A stretch of 64,000 nt of DNA from Fictibacillus phosphorivorans (GCF_023715845.1 NZ_JAMBOR010000013.1:57083-121082), one strand, 5' to 3'. Shown: positions 16,638-25,392, numbered from the stretch's first letter. Numbers and translations are program-made. Notes: generated by a model from the sequence alone, not told the origin.

Positions 16638-17522
16638 ATGAAAAGCTATTCAAAAACAACTCCTTATCTCTTTATTGGACCGGCTCTGATTTTATTGGCC
16701 TTATTTTCTCTATTTCCGATTGTTCTTGCATTGGTGATTAGTTTTACTGATATCGACCTGGCTGGTTTAGCTGATTATGCAAACATCAGCTTTATAGGAC
16801 TTGAAAATTACGTAAACATATTTAAGGACCCGATCTTCTTAAAATCCATCGGTAACACCCTCTTTTATGTTGTGTTCGGTGTTCCGCTTGTAATAGCTTG
16901 TTCTCTCGGAATTGCATTATTGATCAATTTTGGTACAGCACGCATCTTTAAAGCGTTTCGACTCGTTTTTTATATGCCTTCCATTACGAACGTTGTCGCT
17001 GTAGCTGTTGTTTGGACATACCTCTACAACCCTCAATTCGGTTTATTTAATTATTTATTGGGGCTTGTCGGTATCCCGGCTATTCCTTGGCTGCAGGATC
17101 CAACGATCGCAAAAGGTTCTTTGATCGCCCTTGCTGTTTGGCGCGCCATTGGGGTTAACATGATCATCTTCCTTGCTGCGTTACAAGGGATTCCGAAGAC
17201 GTATTATGAAGCAGCACAGCTTGATGGAGCGAACAACTGGAAACAGCTTACGAAGATCACGATTCCGTTACTCCGTTATGCGATTTTCTTCGTATCCATT
17301 ACGACGATGATCGGCTGGATTCAATTTTTCGAAGAACCATTTGTTATGACAAAAGGCGGACCATTAGACAGTACGACTTCAGTTGCACTATTCATCTACC
17401 GTAACGGGTTCCAGCTAAGCAACTTTGGCTATGCCGCTGCCGGATCGTTTGTCTTATTTATCGCTATTATCATCATCACGATGATTCAGTTCAGATTGCA
17501 AAAGAAAGATACCGACTTTTAA
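16638..17522 (+). CDS. ABC sugar permease, MalF/UgpA type
   Basis: About 294 residues with six transmembrane helices and the EAA motif that contacts the ATPase (YEAAQLDGANNWKQLTKITIP, at about residue 190). The ATG at 16638 follows AAGGATG and is preferred; a TTG at 16620 opens the frame earlier. It forms the membrane channel together with the next gene. The C-terminus is 16 bases from the second permease start. Confidence 0.9.
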   Translation: MKSYSKTTPYLFIGPALILLALFSLFPIVLALVISFTDIDLAGLADYANISFIGLENYVNIFKDPIFLKSIGNTLFYVVFGVPLVIACSLGIALLINFGTARIFKAFRLVFYMPSITNVVAVAVVWTYLYNPQFGLFNYLLGLVGIPAIPWLQDPTIAKGSLIALAVWRAIGVNMIIFLAALQGIPKTYYEAAQLDGANNWKQLTKITIPLLRYAIFFVSITTMIGWIQFFEEPFVMTKGGPLDSTTSVALFIYRNGFQLSNFGYAAAGSFVLFIAIIIITMIQFRLQKKDTDF

Positions 17523-17538
17523 GATGTGAGGTGAGAAC

Positions 17539-18381
17539 ATGAAAACAAAAGTATCTGATGCTAAAAAAGCTTACAGAACTCAGCAATGGATCGCCGGAAT
17601 CGTTTTAACACTCGGTGGATTGCTGGTTGCCATTCCGTTTATCTGGATGGTCCTTTCCGCATTCAAACCTGAAAGTGAAGTCCTTCAGCTCACTCCAACT
17701 TTGTGGCCTGAGACATTTACGACGGAAAACTTCGTTTATCTGTTTGAAAACATGAACTTTGGTGTTTATTTAAAAAATACAATCATTATTGTCCTCTGTT
17801 CTTTCGTCGGCCTTTTCTTTAATGCGATGGCTGGATATGCTTTTGCAAAATACAAATTCAAAGGCAGAGACAAACTTTTCTATCTCGTACTTGCAACCAT
17901 GATGATTCCTGGACAGGTTACGATGATTCCTGTCTATTTGATACTTAACCAGATGGGATTAACGAACACGATGACAGGTGTAGTGTTGCCCGGCTTAGTC
18001 GGCGCATTCAGCATCTTCTTATTCAGACAGTTTATGTCTACAATCCCAGACGAACTGCTTGAGGCTGCTCGTCTGGATGGAGCAAGTGAGTTCCGCGTAT
18101 TCATACAGCTCATCCTTCCGATCTCAAAACCAATCATGGCGGTACAGGGAATCTTAACGTTCATCGCTGGATGGAACAGCTTCCTATGGCCATTGATCAT
18201 CGCGAACGATGAAAGTCTATACACGCTTTCCGTTGGCTTGAATCTACTGAAGGGACAGTACGGTGGAAACTTCGCCTTGCAGATGGCGGGTTCAACCTTC
18301 ATGGTCGTTCCGATCGTAATCATCTTCATCATTTTCCAAAAGCACATTATCGAAGGCTATACCATTTCAGGGATGAAATAA
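17539..18381 (+). CDS. ABC sugar permease, MalG/UgpE type
   Basis: A 280-residue partner permease with six transmembrane helices and an EAA loop LLEAARLDGASEFRVFIQLI near residue 180. The C-terminus KHIIEGYTISGMK is the usual ending in this subfamily. No ABC ATPase gene is present in the locus, so a shared MsmX/MsmK-type ATPase encoded elsewhere is presumably used, as in other Bacillus sugar importers. A strong terminator follows directly. Confidence 0.9.
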   Translation: MKTKVSDAKKAYRTQQWIAGIVLTLGGLLVAIPFIWMVLSAFKPESEVLQLTPTLWPETFTTENFVYLFENMNFGVYLKNTIIIVLCSFVGLFFNAMAGYAFAKYKFKGRDKLFYLVLATMMIPGQVTMIPVYLILNQMGLTNTMTGVVLPGLVGAFSIFLFRQFMSTIPDELLEAARLDGASEFRVFIQLILPISKPIMAVQGILTFIAGWNSFLWPLIIANDESLYTLSVGLNLLKGQYGGNFALQMAGSTFMVVPIVIIFIIFQKHIIEGYTISGMK

Positions 18382-18382
18382 G

Positions 18383-18413
18383 AAAGAGGCTGATGCTGAT
18401 CAGCCTCTTTTTT
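18383..18413 (+). terminator. Terminator of the ABC operon
   Basis: AAAGAGGCTGAT / ATCAGCCTCTTT, a 12-bp perfect stem with a 4-base loop and a T run, 2 bases after the permease stop codon. Confidence 0.9.
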
Positions 18414-18428
18414 AATCCTAAATATTTG

Positions 18429-18482
18429 TTTTGTACAGTCAGTCCCCTTTTTTGTAAGGTTAAGGTTATTTTTTGTACAGTC
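18429..18482 (-). repeat. Three-unit CTGTACAAAA array, copy 1
   Basis: On the minus strand, units CTGTACAAAAAA, CCTTACAAAAAA and CTGTACAAAACA begin at 18480, 18459 and 18438, exactly 21 bp apart. The GGGGACTGA segment between the last two resembles the spacer of the second copy at 59617-59671. Confidence 0.65.
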
Positions 18483-18498
18483 CGCTCGTTTTCTTCAC

Positions 18499-20124
18499 TC
18501 AACCAGTACTCTTTTTCAATTCATCAAGTGCAATCTGTTGATATTCTTTAAAAAACGAGTCAGAGAACGCATCCCACTCTTCAGCTGCCATAATAGATTC
18601 CTCTGAAATTTCACCGCATACAGGTTTCTGCAACAAATCTGTTAATCTTTCCGCGTAGTGTTCTACTTTTTCCTGTGGAGCTCCACTCAGTACACTTCCG
18701 ACAAACTCAATCGGAGAGTACCAATCTGCCACTCTTTGAATGTCCCGGTAAATCTGCGTTAATAAAAGGTTTCTTGGCCCTTCCCACTGTTCGTTCACAA
18801 CAACATCACGGAAGATACGCGGCAATGATGAGAACTCCTCCATTACACCGTGTCCTCCAAAAATAGAAATCGCATCCCGTAGCACTTCTGCCCCTTCATT
18901 TGTGGCACAGATCTTTTGTAACAAAACGAGTTCCCTTAAGTTGAACAGCTGTTTTCTTAACTCAAGCGGCTGATCCTTAGGTATGCCTGGATTTAATGGA
19001 CGGTCCAGCCTCAGGAATAGATCGTATATTTTAAAAGCTCCTGCTGTCGTCCGTTCAGCAGCATTCTCGATTCGTTTCAACGTCCTTGCCGAAAGTGGAT
19101 AATCCTTTACCTTCTTACCAAAAACCGTTCTGAAATCGCTATATAACTTCGTTTCTCGTGCTGCCCGAAGCATGAAACCTGCACATGCGATTCCAATTTC
19201 AAGTCTCGATAGAGTAAGAACAATGCCAACTGCTACGGCAATTCCTTTACCTACTGGCCCTATCGGGTAAGCCAAAGCCCCATCGTATTGGATCTCCCCT
19301 GTCGGAAGCTCTGCTGTTCCCATCTTCCATTTGATCCGGTTAATTTGATAGCCGTTTCTTTTTTCACTCTCTTTATCACCAGGCATCCAGGATGGAACAA
19401 TAAACGTTGAAACTTTATCTGAACCCGTGATCTTAGCCGTAACCACCGAATAATCCGCATGAGCCACTGAACAAAAAAACTTGTTTCCGTACAGGCGATA
19501 ATTCTTTCCGTCAGGCACTGCCTCTAGAACGTTAGCTGGGAGATCGGAACCTCCCTGCATCTCACTCATGAACTGAGCACCGATCGCATAATCTCCTTCT
19601 AATCCCTCTTTTGTGTGCTGTAAAATCTCTTGAAGCTCAGGATGGTTCTCATCTGGATATTCCTCAAGTAGGGCAATTAGTCCAATCGTACAAGTCAGCG
19701 GACAAGCTACTCCCGCTTCTCCGAGCTGATGGATCAGCATTCTTTTCACGAAGCTTTCCCAAGGTCTCATTTTATTAGAAAAAAGTCCTTCACCAAATAC
19801 TTCTTTTTCAAGCTGTTGCATTTCCATTGGACGTACAATCCGATCGATCCGATTATTGAATGCATCATAATGAACCATATAAGGACGAACTTCTGGCCTG
19901 GCGTTCTGCTCAGCCAATCGGTTCCATCGTGAAGAAACTTTAGGTGAAAATGAGAGAACTGCACGATGCAAAGATATGAATTCCGATCCTGTAAAGTGTT
20001 TCACAGCTTGCTGCAAGAACAACTCATCCCGGTACCAATCGAGATTTTTTCGTTTTTCTACAAACTCTTCAAATGTATAAGAATTCTTCCCTTTTGTTGT
20101 TGGTTCGTGTGAGGTTGTGTTCAT
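18499..20124 (-). CDS. Acyl-CoA dehydrogenase family protein (AidB-like)
   Basis: About 541 residues, with an extended N-terminal domain followed by the acyl-CoA dehydrogenase fold: QFMSEMQGGSDLPANV and KFFCSVAHADYSVVTAKI in the middle domain, and RLEIGIACAGFMLRAAR and IFGGHGVMEEF in the helical C-terminal domain. The long form with N-terminal extension is nearest to the AidB/isovaleryl-CoA dehydrogenase-like branch. The ATG at 20124 behind AAGGAGTG is preferred to a GTG at 20133. It is oriented against the ABC operon and looks unrelated to glucan use. The substrate is unknown. Confidence 0.82.
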   Translation of the reverse strand: MNTTSHEPTTKGKNSYTFEEFVEKRKNLDWYRDELFLQQAVKHFTGSEFISLHRAVLSFSPKVSSRWNRLAEQNARPEVRPYMVHYDAFNNRIDRIVRPMEMQQLEKEVFGEGLFSNKMRPWESFVKRMLIHQLGEAGVACPLTCTIGLIALLEEYPDENHPELQEILQHTKEGLEGDYAIGAQFMSEMQGGSDLPANVLEAVPDGKNYRLYGNKFFCSVAHADYSVVTAKITGSDKVSTFIVPSWMPGDKESEKRNGYQINRIKWKMGTAELPTGEIQYDGALAYPIGPVGKGIAVAVGIVLTLSRLEIGIACAGFMLRAARETKLYSDFRTVFGKKVKDYPLSARTLKRIENAAERTTAGAFKIYDLFLRLDRPLNPGIPKDQPLELRKQLFNLRELVLLQKICATNEGAEVLRDAISIFGGHGVMEEFSSLPRIFRDVVVNEQWEGPRNLLLTQIYRDIQRVADWYSPIEFVGSVLSGAPQEKVEHYAERLTDLLQKPVCGEISEESIMAAEEWDAFSDSFFKEYQQIALDELKKSTG

Positions 20125-20195
20125 AAAAGTCACTCCTTTTTCACAAGTAGGATTTATAACTTAGTTCGCTTAAATGACCTTAATCCCTGTTGCTT

Positions 20196-20336
20196 ACGGT
20201 ACGTGATCTTTTATTTATTACACGTTCGCTCAAACTTTCCGACCTACGCTCAGAATCATGAACCTACGCTCAGAAGTAGTCTCGTTTCGCTCAAAATGAC
20301 TCACGTACGCTCAAAACATATCCCTTTTCGCTCAAA
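20196..20336. repeat. Six-unit 20-bp array, copy R3
   Basis: The palindrome ACGTG (20201-20205)...CACGT (20221-20225) is followed by six cores beginning at 20225, 20245, 20265, 20286, 20306 and 20327. Only the palindrome-plus-array part of R1/R2 is present; the spacers between cores differ from those of R1, R2 and R4. It lies between the acyl-CoA dehydrogenase start and the glucanase terminator. Confidence 0.85.
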
Positions 20337-20388
20337 CCCTAAAAAAAGGAAAATACATCCAACACGTCAAGTGGGTTTAAAATGAAAA

Positions 20389-20419
20389 AGCACCCTCTTC
20401 CATCCTGGAATGGGGTGCT
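20389..20419 (-). terminator. Terminator of the glucanase gene
   Basis: AGCACCCC/GGGTGCT outer stem with an inner CCATT/GGATGG pairing, followed on the minus strand by TTTTTCATTTT, 7 bases past the stop codon. Confidence 0.8.
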
Positions 20420-20425
20420 CTCTAT

Positions 20426-21778
20426 TTATTGAATCGAAAACACTTCTTTTTCAAGCAAGCCTTCAGGTTTTTTACCGATTGGATCTTGGTGGAAGTAATC
20501 ACGGATTACGCCATCTTTTAAATAGTTAGCGATCGAAACCATGATCATCCCTTGATCCAATGCAAGGTAGGCTTTCGCGATCTCACCCGTTTCTACATTT
20601 ACTGAATCGTAAAAACCATAGGTGCTGTATGTGTTTAATTCTTTTAGTGCTTTGATGTTTTTACGAACGGCTTCCGGATCATAATCGAGTGCTAGAAAAG
20701 AAGCATGAGCCGTTACAGTCGCACCATCTTTGTATCCTGACGTACCAAGCGGTGTTGCTGCGAATTCACTGTATCCGTCAGGTGTTGCTGAAGGCGAGAA
20801 GCCCCATGCCGGATATCCTTTTTCCTTTGCATACGCTTGCTGAAGTTCAACGTGGCGTGCATTGTTCAAACCTAGAGCGTTCTTCCCTAAGTCTTTTTCT
20901 TTTAAAACGATTCCAGGCATCAAGCTTTCGAACATGCTTCCGCCCCAACTCGGTACAAATTTTACTCCGTTGTATTCATAATTCCCTTCAAAAACCGTGA
21001 CTCCATCATATACTTCTTCATGTCCATCTGGTATTTGAGCCTGCCAATCCCACTCTTTTGGCATCGTACGGTACATCTTCCACCAGTGTTCGCTTGGAAC
21101 ATCCCCTTTTCCGATAGAGATATAGCTCGCAACACGAGGCTCGGTATTGAACAATCCGTAATGATGATCCGTCAATTTCCCTTCAGCCGCATCATATCCT
21201 CCGCGGAACTGCCCTACTTCTGGGTCATATAGCGTTGTGTAGTTCATGTTCTCAACCAGTTTGCTCGTTTGAGGATTAAGTTCATCATAGGCTTGTCCGG
21301 CAACAATTAATCCAGCTGATAGCCAGCCGTTATCGACTTGAGAGATGAACTGTCCCCAGTCTGTTTTTAACGATCCGTCTTTCGTGTTGTACCAGTTATA
21401 GTATAGCCCATTCCATTTCTCCAGTTTTTCAACCGTATTTAACGTTTTTTGGATTCTTTTCACTGCCTCACTCTTCGTAATGATTCCTAACTGCTGAGCA
21501 GATACCGTACTCATCATATACATCCCTATATTTGTTGGAGATGTGTGAGTCGCATTTTTCTTACCCTCTGCTGTATAACGTGTTTCATCATACGTCAATC
21601 CAGTAACCGGATCAGTATGGTCTTGATAGTACTTATACGTTTTCTTTGCAATCGCTTTCAATTCTGCCTTAAAAGCAAGGTCGTTCCCCACATCAGCCGC
21701 TGTGGCTTTCGGTGTAACTAACAAACCTGCAAAAAGACTAAACACTAAAAGAAAACTTATAACCTTTTGGGGTTTCAT
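20426..21778 (-). CDS. Secreted glycoside hydrolase, GH144-type endo-beta-1,2-glucanase (glycoamylase-like domain)
   Basis: About 450 residues from the ATG behind AAAGGAG; the longer open frame to 21883 has no start site. Residues 1-27 are a signal peptide ending near ATAAD. The mature part is an all-alpha (alpha/alpha)6 barrel with aromatic- and acid-rich segments (NNGWLSAGL-like VDNGWLSAGL, FVPSWGGSMFESLMPGI, WGFSPSATPDGYSEF) typical of the glycoamylase-like family containing GH144. It would cut beta-1,2-glucan outside the cell for the ABC importer and phosphorylase. Operator GAAACGTTTC upstream links it to the same repressor. Confidence 0.78.
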   Translation of the reverse strand: MKPQKVISFLLVFSLFAGLLVTPKATAADVGNDLAFKAELKAIAKKTYKYYQDHTDPVTGLTYDETRYTAEGKKNATHTSPTNIGMYMMSTVSAQQLGIITKSEAVKRIQKTLNTVEKLEKWNGLYYNWYNTKDGSLKTDWGQFISQVDNGWLSAGLIVAGQAYDELNPQTSKLVENMNYTTLYDPEVGQFRGGYDAAEGKLTDHHYGLFNTEPRVASYISIGKGDVPSEHWWKMYRTMPKEWDWQAQIPDGHEEVYDGVTVFEGNYEYNGVKFVPSWGGSMFESLMPGIVLKEKDLGKNALGLNNARHVELQQAYAKEKGYPAWGFSPSATPDGYSEFAATPLGTSGYKDGATVTAHASFLALDYDPEAVRKNIKALKELNTYSTYGFYDSVNVETGEIAKAYLALDQGMIMVSIANYLKDGVIRDYFHQDPIGKKPEGLLEKEVFSIQ

Positions 21779-21815
21779 AAAGTGCTGCTCCTTTCTCTCT
21801 TTAAAATCACAATCG

Positions 21816-21825
21816 AAACGTTTCA
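21816..21825. promoter_or_regulatory. LacI operator upstream of the glucanase gene
   Basis: GAAACGTTTC, identical to the sites at 14999 and 15187, lies 38-47 bases before the ATG. A weak promoter (TTATCT, 17 bp, TAAAAT) may be read on the minus strand just upstream of it, so the operator would fall after the start site. Confidence 0.78.
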
Positions 21826-22094
21826 CCAATATTTTATCACTTACAGAGAGACAAGATAAGTAGTTAACCCAAGAATCGGCCATTTGGGTTATATGAATGA
21901 TAGGATTAGAGGTAAAAAAGAATGATTTAAATGGAAATATAAGAAAAAATCTTTCACAATCATCTAACTAAAGGAAAATAAAGAATTTTTATAGAAGAGG
22001 GTTTAACCAACGACCAAAAGCGCTTTAAAAATTAGGTAGCTAAATGGATGTTCCAAAAACGAATGGGGACAACCGATTGTAGATGAATTCTACT
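21826..22094. other. Intergenic region without a recognised gene
   Basis: AT-rich spacer between the divergent glucanase and DinB genes. Apart from the glucanase promoter at its left end I see no coding, RNA or repeat structure. Confidence 0.5.
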
Positions 22095-22110
22095 AGAAAG
22101 GAGATTACCT

Positions 22111-22629
22111 ATGCATTTTAAAATCAACGAAGCGATCGAGCTATTAGAACGCACACCTAAAACACTTTCCTCCCTCTTAACCGGCCTCTCTCCTGAATGG
22201 CTAACTTGCAGCGAAGGTGAGGACACATGGAATACTATCGAGGTTGTCGCTCATCTGATAGAAGGAGAAAAGGTGAACTGGTTCCCGCGTATGAATATGA
22301 TCCTAACGCAAGGGGACGATTATACCTTTCCATCCTTCGATCGTTTTGCACATCTCACCAGAAATGAAACCAACATTGAGCAGCTATTGCTAGAGTTTAA
22401 ACACTGCCGGGAAGAAAGTCTTGATAAACTACGAAACCAGCTTAAGGGCTTGAAAGATTTTGAACAAACGGCGAGACACCCAGAGTTCGGACCTGTTCGG
22501 TTAAGGGAATTACTCTCAACGTGGGTCGTTCATGACTTAACCCATCTCTCTCAGATTACAAGAGTCATGGCAAAACGGTATAAAGATGACGTTGGTCCGT
22601 GGAAAAATTATTTAGGAATACTGAGATGA
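22111..22629 (+). CDS. DinB-superfamily protein
   Basis: A 172-residue four-helix-bundle protein of the DinB_2 group. The three metal-ligand histidines expected for the fold are present: HLIEGEK near residue 48, and HDLTHLSQI near 140-144. Members include bacillithiol or mycothiol S-transferases and many uncharacterised proteins. A strong AAAGGAG precedes the ATG. Its TGA overlaps an ATG opening the decayed gene that follows, suggesting an ancestral two-gene operon. Confidence 0.82.
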   Translation: MHFKINEAIELLERTPKTLSSLLTGLSPEWLTCSEGEDTWNTIEVVAHLIEGEKVNWFPRMNMILTQGDDYTFPSFDRFAHLTRNETNIEQLLLEFKHCREESLDKLRNQLKGLKDFEQTARHPEFGPVRLRELLSTWVVHDLTHLSQITRVMAKRYKDDVGPWKNYLGILR

Positions 22630-22950
22630 AAAACACCCCTTTTCGTTCTAAAAAGATAAAGCCAGTTTCGGTAAATAAAATGACTCGCGAACAATTCGAG
22701 TATATTATGAAGACGGTGACGGATCACTAAATTGATGGACTTCATGTGTAGCCTTTCGTGCTCAAGCGGTGGATGGCACAATCATCGAGATCTTTGAGTG
22801 GGAATCCGGGCAGGCAAAAGATGCCCTCACGTATCTCCAGTGGTTATGAAAGTTTGGAATAAGATTAAGGAAGTTGCTGAGATCAAAAGGATCTCCTCTT
22901 TAGAAGAATTCAATCATCCTTTCCCAAATTTTCACCCTTATTCTTTATAA
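22626..22950 (+). pseudogene. Remnant of a small conserved protein (antibiotic-biosynthesis-monooxygenase-like)
   Basis: Reading frames after the DinB gene carry consecutive fragments of what looks like one protein. MTREQFEYIMKTVTDH (from 22680) ends at TAA, then GLHV and a TAG; AFRAQAVDGTIIEIFEWE continues in another frame to a stop after YLQWL; KVWNKIKEVAEIKRISSLEE completes it in a third, ending HPFPNFHPYSL at 22950. Two in-frame stops and at least two frameshifts make it non-functional. The resemblance to roughly 100-residue dimeric alpha/beta-barrel proteins is from memory. It ends at a normal terminator. Confidence 0.65.
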
Positions 22951-22956
22951 AAAAAT

Positions 22957-22991
22957 GAAAAAAAGGGCATCCTCATGATGACCTTTTTTTC
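22957..22991 (+). terminator. Terminator after the decayed gene
   Basis: GAAAAAAAGG-CATC / GATG-CCTTTTTTTC stem with single-base bulges and a T run, still intact behind the pseudogene. Confidence 0.7.
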
Positions 22992-23129
22992 ATGCTTCAT
23001 CCGGTTAGATGTGATCCTCTTTCCTATCCTCAAACACGCCACCTTTGTCTTACAAATCCCTTATCTAAATAAAACAAAGGAATGTGTTCTGCTCTAGTGG
23101 AATAAATAGAATATAAAAGGAGTGATTTT

Positions 23130-23450
23130 TTGCTCAGTGAAGCTGATTTAAACATTATTTTCTATATTATATTCTTACTGTCAGGACTGCCTCTCAGCTA
23201 CAAATATGCAGTGTTTATGGTAAAGCATACGGGTATGGTTATCCCCCACTTTTTTATAAGCTTGATGATGAACCTATGTGTTGGAACTCTTGGCATCATT
23301 GGATGGATTTTTTACGCACCGAAGATCAGCCTCTATTTTACTCTCGGCGGCATTTATCTTGGTGCTTGGATAACGGCGATCAGCTTGATCCTCTTATTCA
23401 CTGTGCTGTTAGTTAAAAGAAAAGCCTTATTAAAAAGCTTTGAACACTGA
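23130..23450 (+). CDS. Small membrane protein of unknown function
   Basis: A 106-residue protein starting at TTG behind AAAAGGAGTG. It has three hydrophobic segments (about residues 6-30, 38-62 and 68-95) and ends in a basic tail (KRKALLKSFEH). No family is recognised. It is monocistronic and converges on a bidirectional terminator shared with the flavohaemoglobin gene. Confidence 0.65.
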   Translation: MLSEADLNIIFYIIFLLSGLPLSYKYAVFMVKHTGMVIPHFFISLMMNLCVGTLGIIGWIFYAPKISLYFTLGGIYLGAWITAISLILLFTVLLVKRKALLKSFEH

Positions 23451-23465
23451 ATCTCTACGTAAGAA

Positions 23466-23497
23466 AACACCTTCCCTATATTTCATGGGAAGGTGTT
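23466..23497. terminator. Bidirectional terminator
   Basis: AACACCTTCCC / GGGAAGGTGTT, an 11-bp perfect stem with a 10-base loop between two convergent genes. Confidence 0.85.
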
Positions 23498-23503
23498 CGT
23501 TCG

Positions 23504-24730
23504 TTAGGCATTAACTTTTTCTTTTTCTAGATCACTAGCAGGTCCAAAGAATTCAAAATGAATTTGTTCCTTCTTTATGTTCAATTCTTGAAGTGCATGA
23601 TAAATCGCCTTCATAAATGGAACCGGGCCGCAAAAGTAATATTCCGCTTCTTTTTCTAATGGCAGAACTTTACAAAGCCATGCAACATCAATATATCCTG
23701 TCTGGTCATACCCAAAATCTTCTTCTAATGGTTTTTCATAAACAAAGTAAGTTGAGATATTCTTAGCATCTTCTGCTACTTTCTTTACTTCATTCTTTAA
23801 TGCATGCGTCTTACCGTTAATTGCTGCATGAATGAATGTCACTTCACGCTCAGGCTGTTTTTCTGCTGCTGTTTTCAACATACTCACCAGTGGAGTCAAA
23901 CCAACACCGCCACTGATCAACACCGCTGGCTTCTCACTTTCAGTGTCTAAGTAAAAATCTCCTGCAGGTGCACTTAGATAGAGTACATCTCCTGCTTTAA
24001 CCCCTTCATGCAGGTACACAGATACGATGCCATCTGGTGAATCTGTGCCTTTTTCTTTTTTAACAGAGATTCTGTAATGCTCTTTTCCTGGTGCATCAGA
24101 TAGACTGTACTGGCGGATATGTGTATTTGTTTCACCCGGGATTTCCAATCTTACACTTACATATTGGCCAGGTTTAAATTCTGCGATTGGTCCACCATCT
24201 TGTGGTTTTAAGTAGAATGAAGTGATCACACTGCTCTCTTCCACTTTGTCTGCAACAACAAATGCTCTGAATCCATCCCAACCGCCTTTTTGTTGTTCTG
24301 CTGCTTCATACATGTCACGCTCTACACCGATAAATACATCAGCGATCACGCCGTATGCTTCGGCCCACGCATTAATAATGTCATCCGTTGCCGCGTCACC
24401 TAGTACATCCTTTATCGCTTGCAGCAAGTTTTCCCCTACGATTGGATAATGCTCTGGTTTTACCCCTAAACTTCTATGTTTATGTGCAATCTGTTTTACA
24501 ACCGGGATGATTGTTTCAAGCTTCTCAATATTAGCAGCTGCAGCATAAACAGCATTTGCAAGGGCTGCTTGCTGGCGTCCTTTTTTCTGATTCGCGTGGT
24601 TAAAAATATTCAAAAGTTCCGGATGCTTCGTAAAGAGCAGTTGATAAAAACGGGAAGTAATAGCCTTTCCGTGGACTTCTAATACAGGTACAGTTGACTT
24701 AATGATTTCAATCGTTCTTGCTTGTAACAT
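23504..24730 (-). CDS. hmp: Flavohaemoglobin (nitric oxide dioxygenase)
   Basis: 408 residues with an N-terminal globin domain (proximal His85 in IAHKHRSLGVKPEHYPIVG, B10 Tyr29, Gln53), a FAD-binding domain (RQYSLSDAPG) and a NAD-binding domain (SGGVGLTPL, YYFCGPVPFM). It converts nitric oxide to nitrate using oxygen and NAD(P)H. A perfect TGTGA-N6-TCACA box at the -41.5 position predicts activation by an Fnr-type regulator under low oxygen or nitrosative conditions. It is monocistronic. Confidence 0.96.
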   Translation of the reverse strand: MLQARTIEIIKSTVPVLEVHGKAITSRFYQLLFTKHPELLNIFNHANQKKGRQQAALANAVYAAAANIEKLETIIPVVKQIAHKHRSLGVKPEHYPIVGENLLQAIKDVLGDAATDDIINAWAEAYGVIADVFIGVERDMYEAAEQQKGGWDGFRAFVVADKVEESSVITSFYLKPQDGGPIAEFKPGQYVSVRLEIPGETNTHIRQYSLSDAPGKEHYRISVKKEKGTDSPDGIVSVYLHEGVKAGDVLYLSAPAGDFYLDTESEKPAVLISGGVGLTPLVSMLKTAAEKQPEREVTFIHAAINGKTHALKNEVKKVAEDAKNISTYFVYEKPLEEDFGYDQTGYIDVAWLCKVLPLEKEAEYYFCGPVPFMKAIYHALQELNIKKEQIHFEFFGPASDLEKEKVNA

Positions 24731-24762
24731 GTCAATTCCCCCTTCGTTCTTTTTACATCTCT

Positions 24763-24805
24763 ATCGTAAAAGAATTCGAGGAAAAAGATTGTGATTCAAA
24801 TCACA
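24763..24805 (-). promoter_or_regulatory. hmp promoter with Fnr/Crp-type activator box
   Basis: TGTGATTCAAATCACA (24790-24805) is a perfect palindrome of the Fnr/Crp class. TACGAT (24768-24763, minus strand) is a plausible -10 box, giving a start near 24756 and placing the box centre 41.5 bases upstream, the standard class II activator position. There is no good -35 hexamer, consistent with activator dependence. Confidence 0.75.
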
Positions 24806-24909
24806 TTTCCTTTGGACGTTTTGTGAACAAAAAATGAAATGTAAGCGGAACCAATTTATATGTTAGAATTGGAAAAAGTCATCATTCCCTTGAAAGGATT
24901 CCTTTTTCT

Positions 24910-25374
24910 ATGGAAATCATTCAAATGCAAGATTATGAATTAGTAGCCACACTTAATAAAAACGTTCAAGATGTACACGTTGAACTTTTTCCTGAGTCCT
25001 TTACTCCTTATAAGTATGAACCGATCCGAGATTACTTTAAGGAAATCATGATGGATTCGAATCAACTTTTTTTAGTTGTAAAAGAAGATACAACCCCAAT
25101 TGGTTATGTATGGTTGACCCTGCGTCATTCAGCAGAAACACCGTTTAAAAAAGCGTCTAAATCCTTGTACATCCACCAGATTAGCATTGATAAAAATCAC
25201 AGCAACAAAGGAGCTGGTTCACAAGTTATCGCTTATATCGAAAAACTTGGAAAACAACTTGGTGTCACCAAGATTGAACTCGATTATTGGATCGAGAATA
25301 AAATTGCGAAAAACTTTTATAAAAAAATAGGGTTTATGATTACTCGCGAAGTCGTACATAAAGAAATTAACTAA
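24910..25374 (+). CDS. GNAT-family N-acetyltransferase
   Basis: A 154-residue acetyltransferase with the GNAT core: YIHQISIDKNHSNKGAGSQVIAYIE carries a recognisable, slightly altered acetyl-CoA loop (normally Q/R-x-x-G-x-G/A), followed by ELDYWIENKIAKNFYKKIGF, the usual motif B. The substrate is unknown. GAAAGG lies upstream. The next gene starts 19 bases after its stop and is likely co-transcribed. Confidence 0.85.
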   Translation: MEIIQMQDYELVATLNKNVQDVHVELFPESFTPYKYEPIRDYFKEIMMDSNQLFLVVKEDTTPIGYVWLTLRHSAETPFKKASKSLYIHQISIDKNHSNKGAGSQVIAYIEKLGKQLGVTKIELDYWIENKIAKNFYKKIGFMITREVVHKEIN

Positions 25375-25392
25375 TGTAGGAGGTTTCATAAT

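Noticed and set aside
21779..21883. N-terminal extension of the glucanase
   Set aside because: It crosses the promoter and LacI operator; a signal peptide and ribosome binding site fix the start at 21778.
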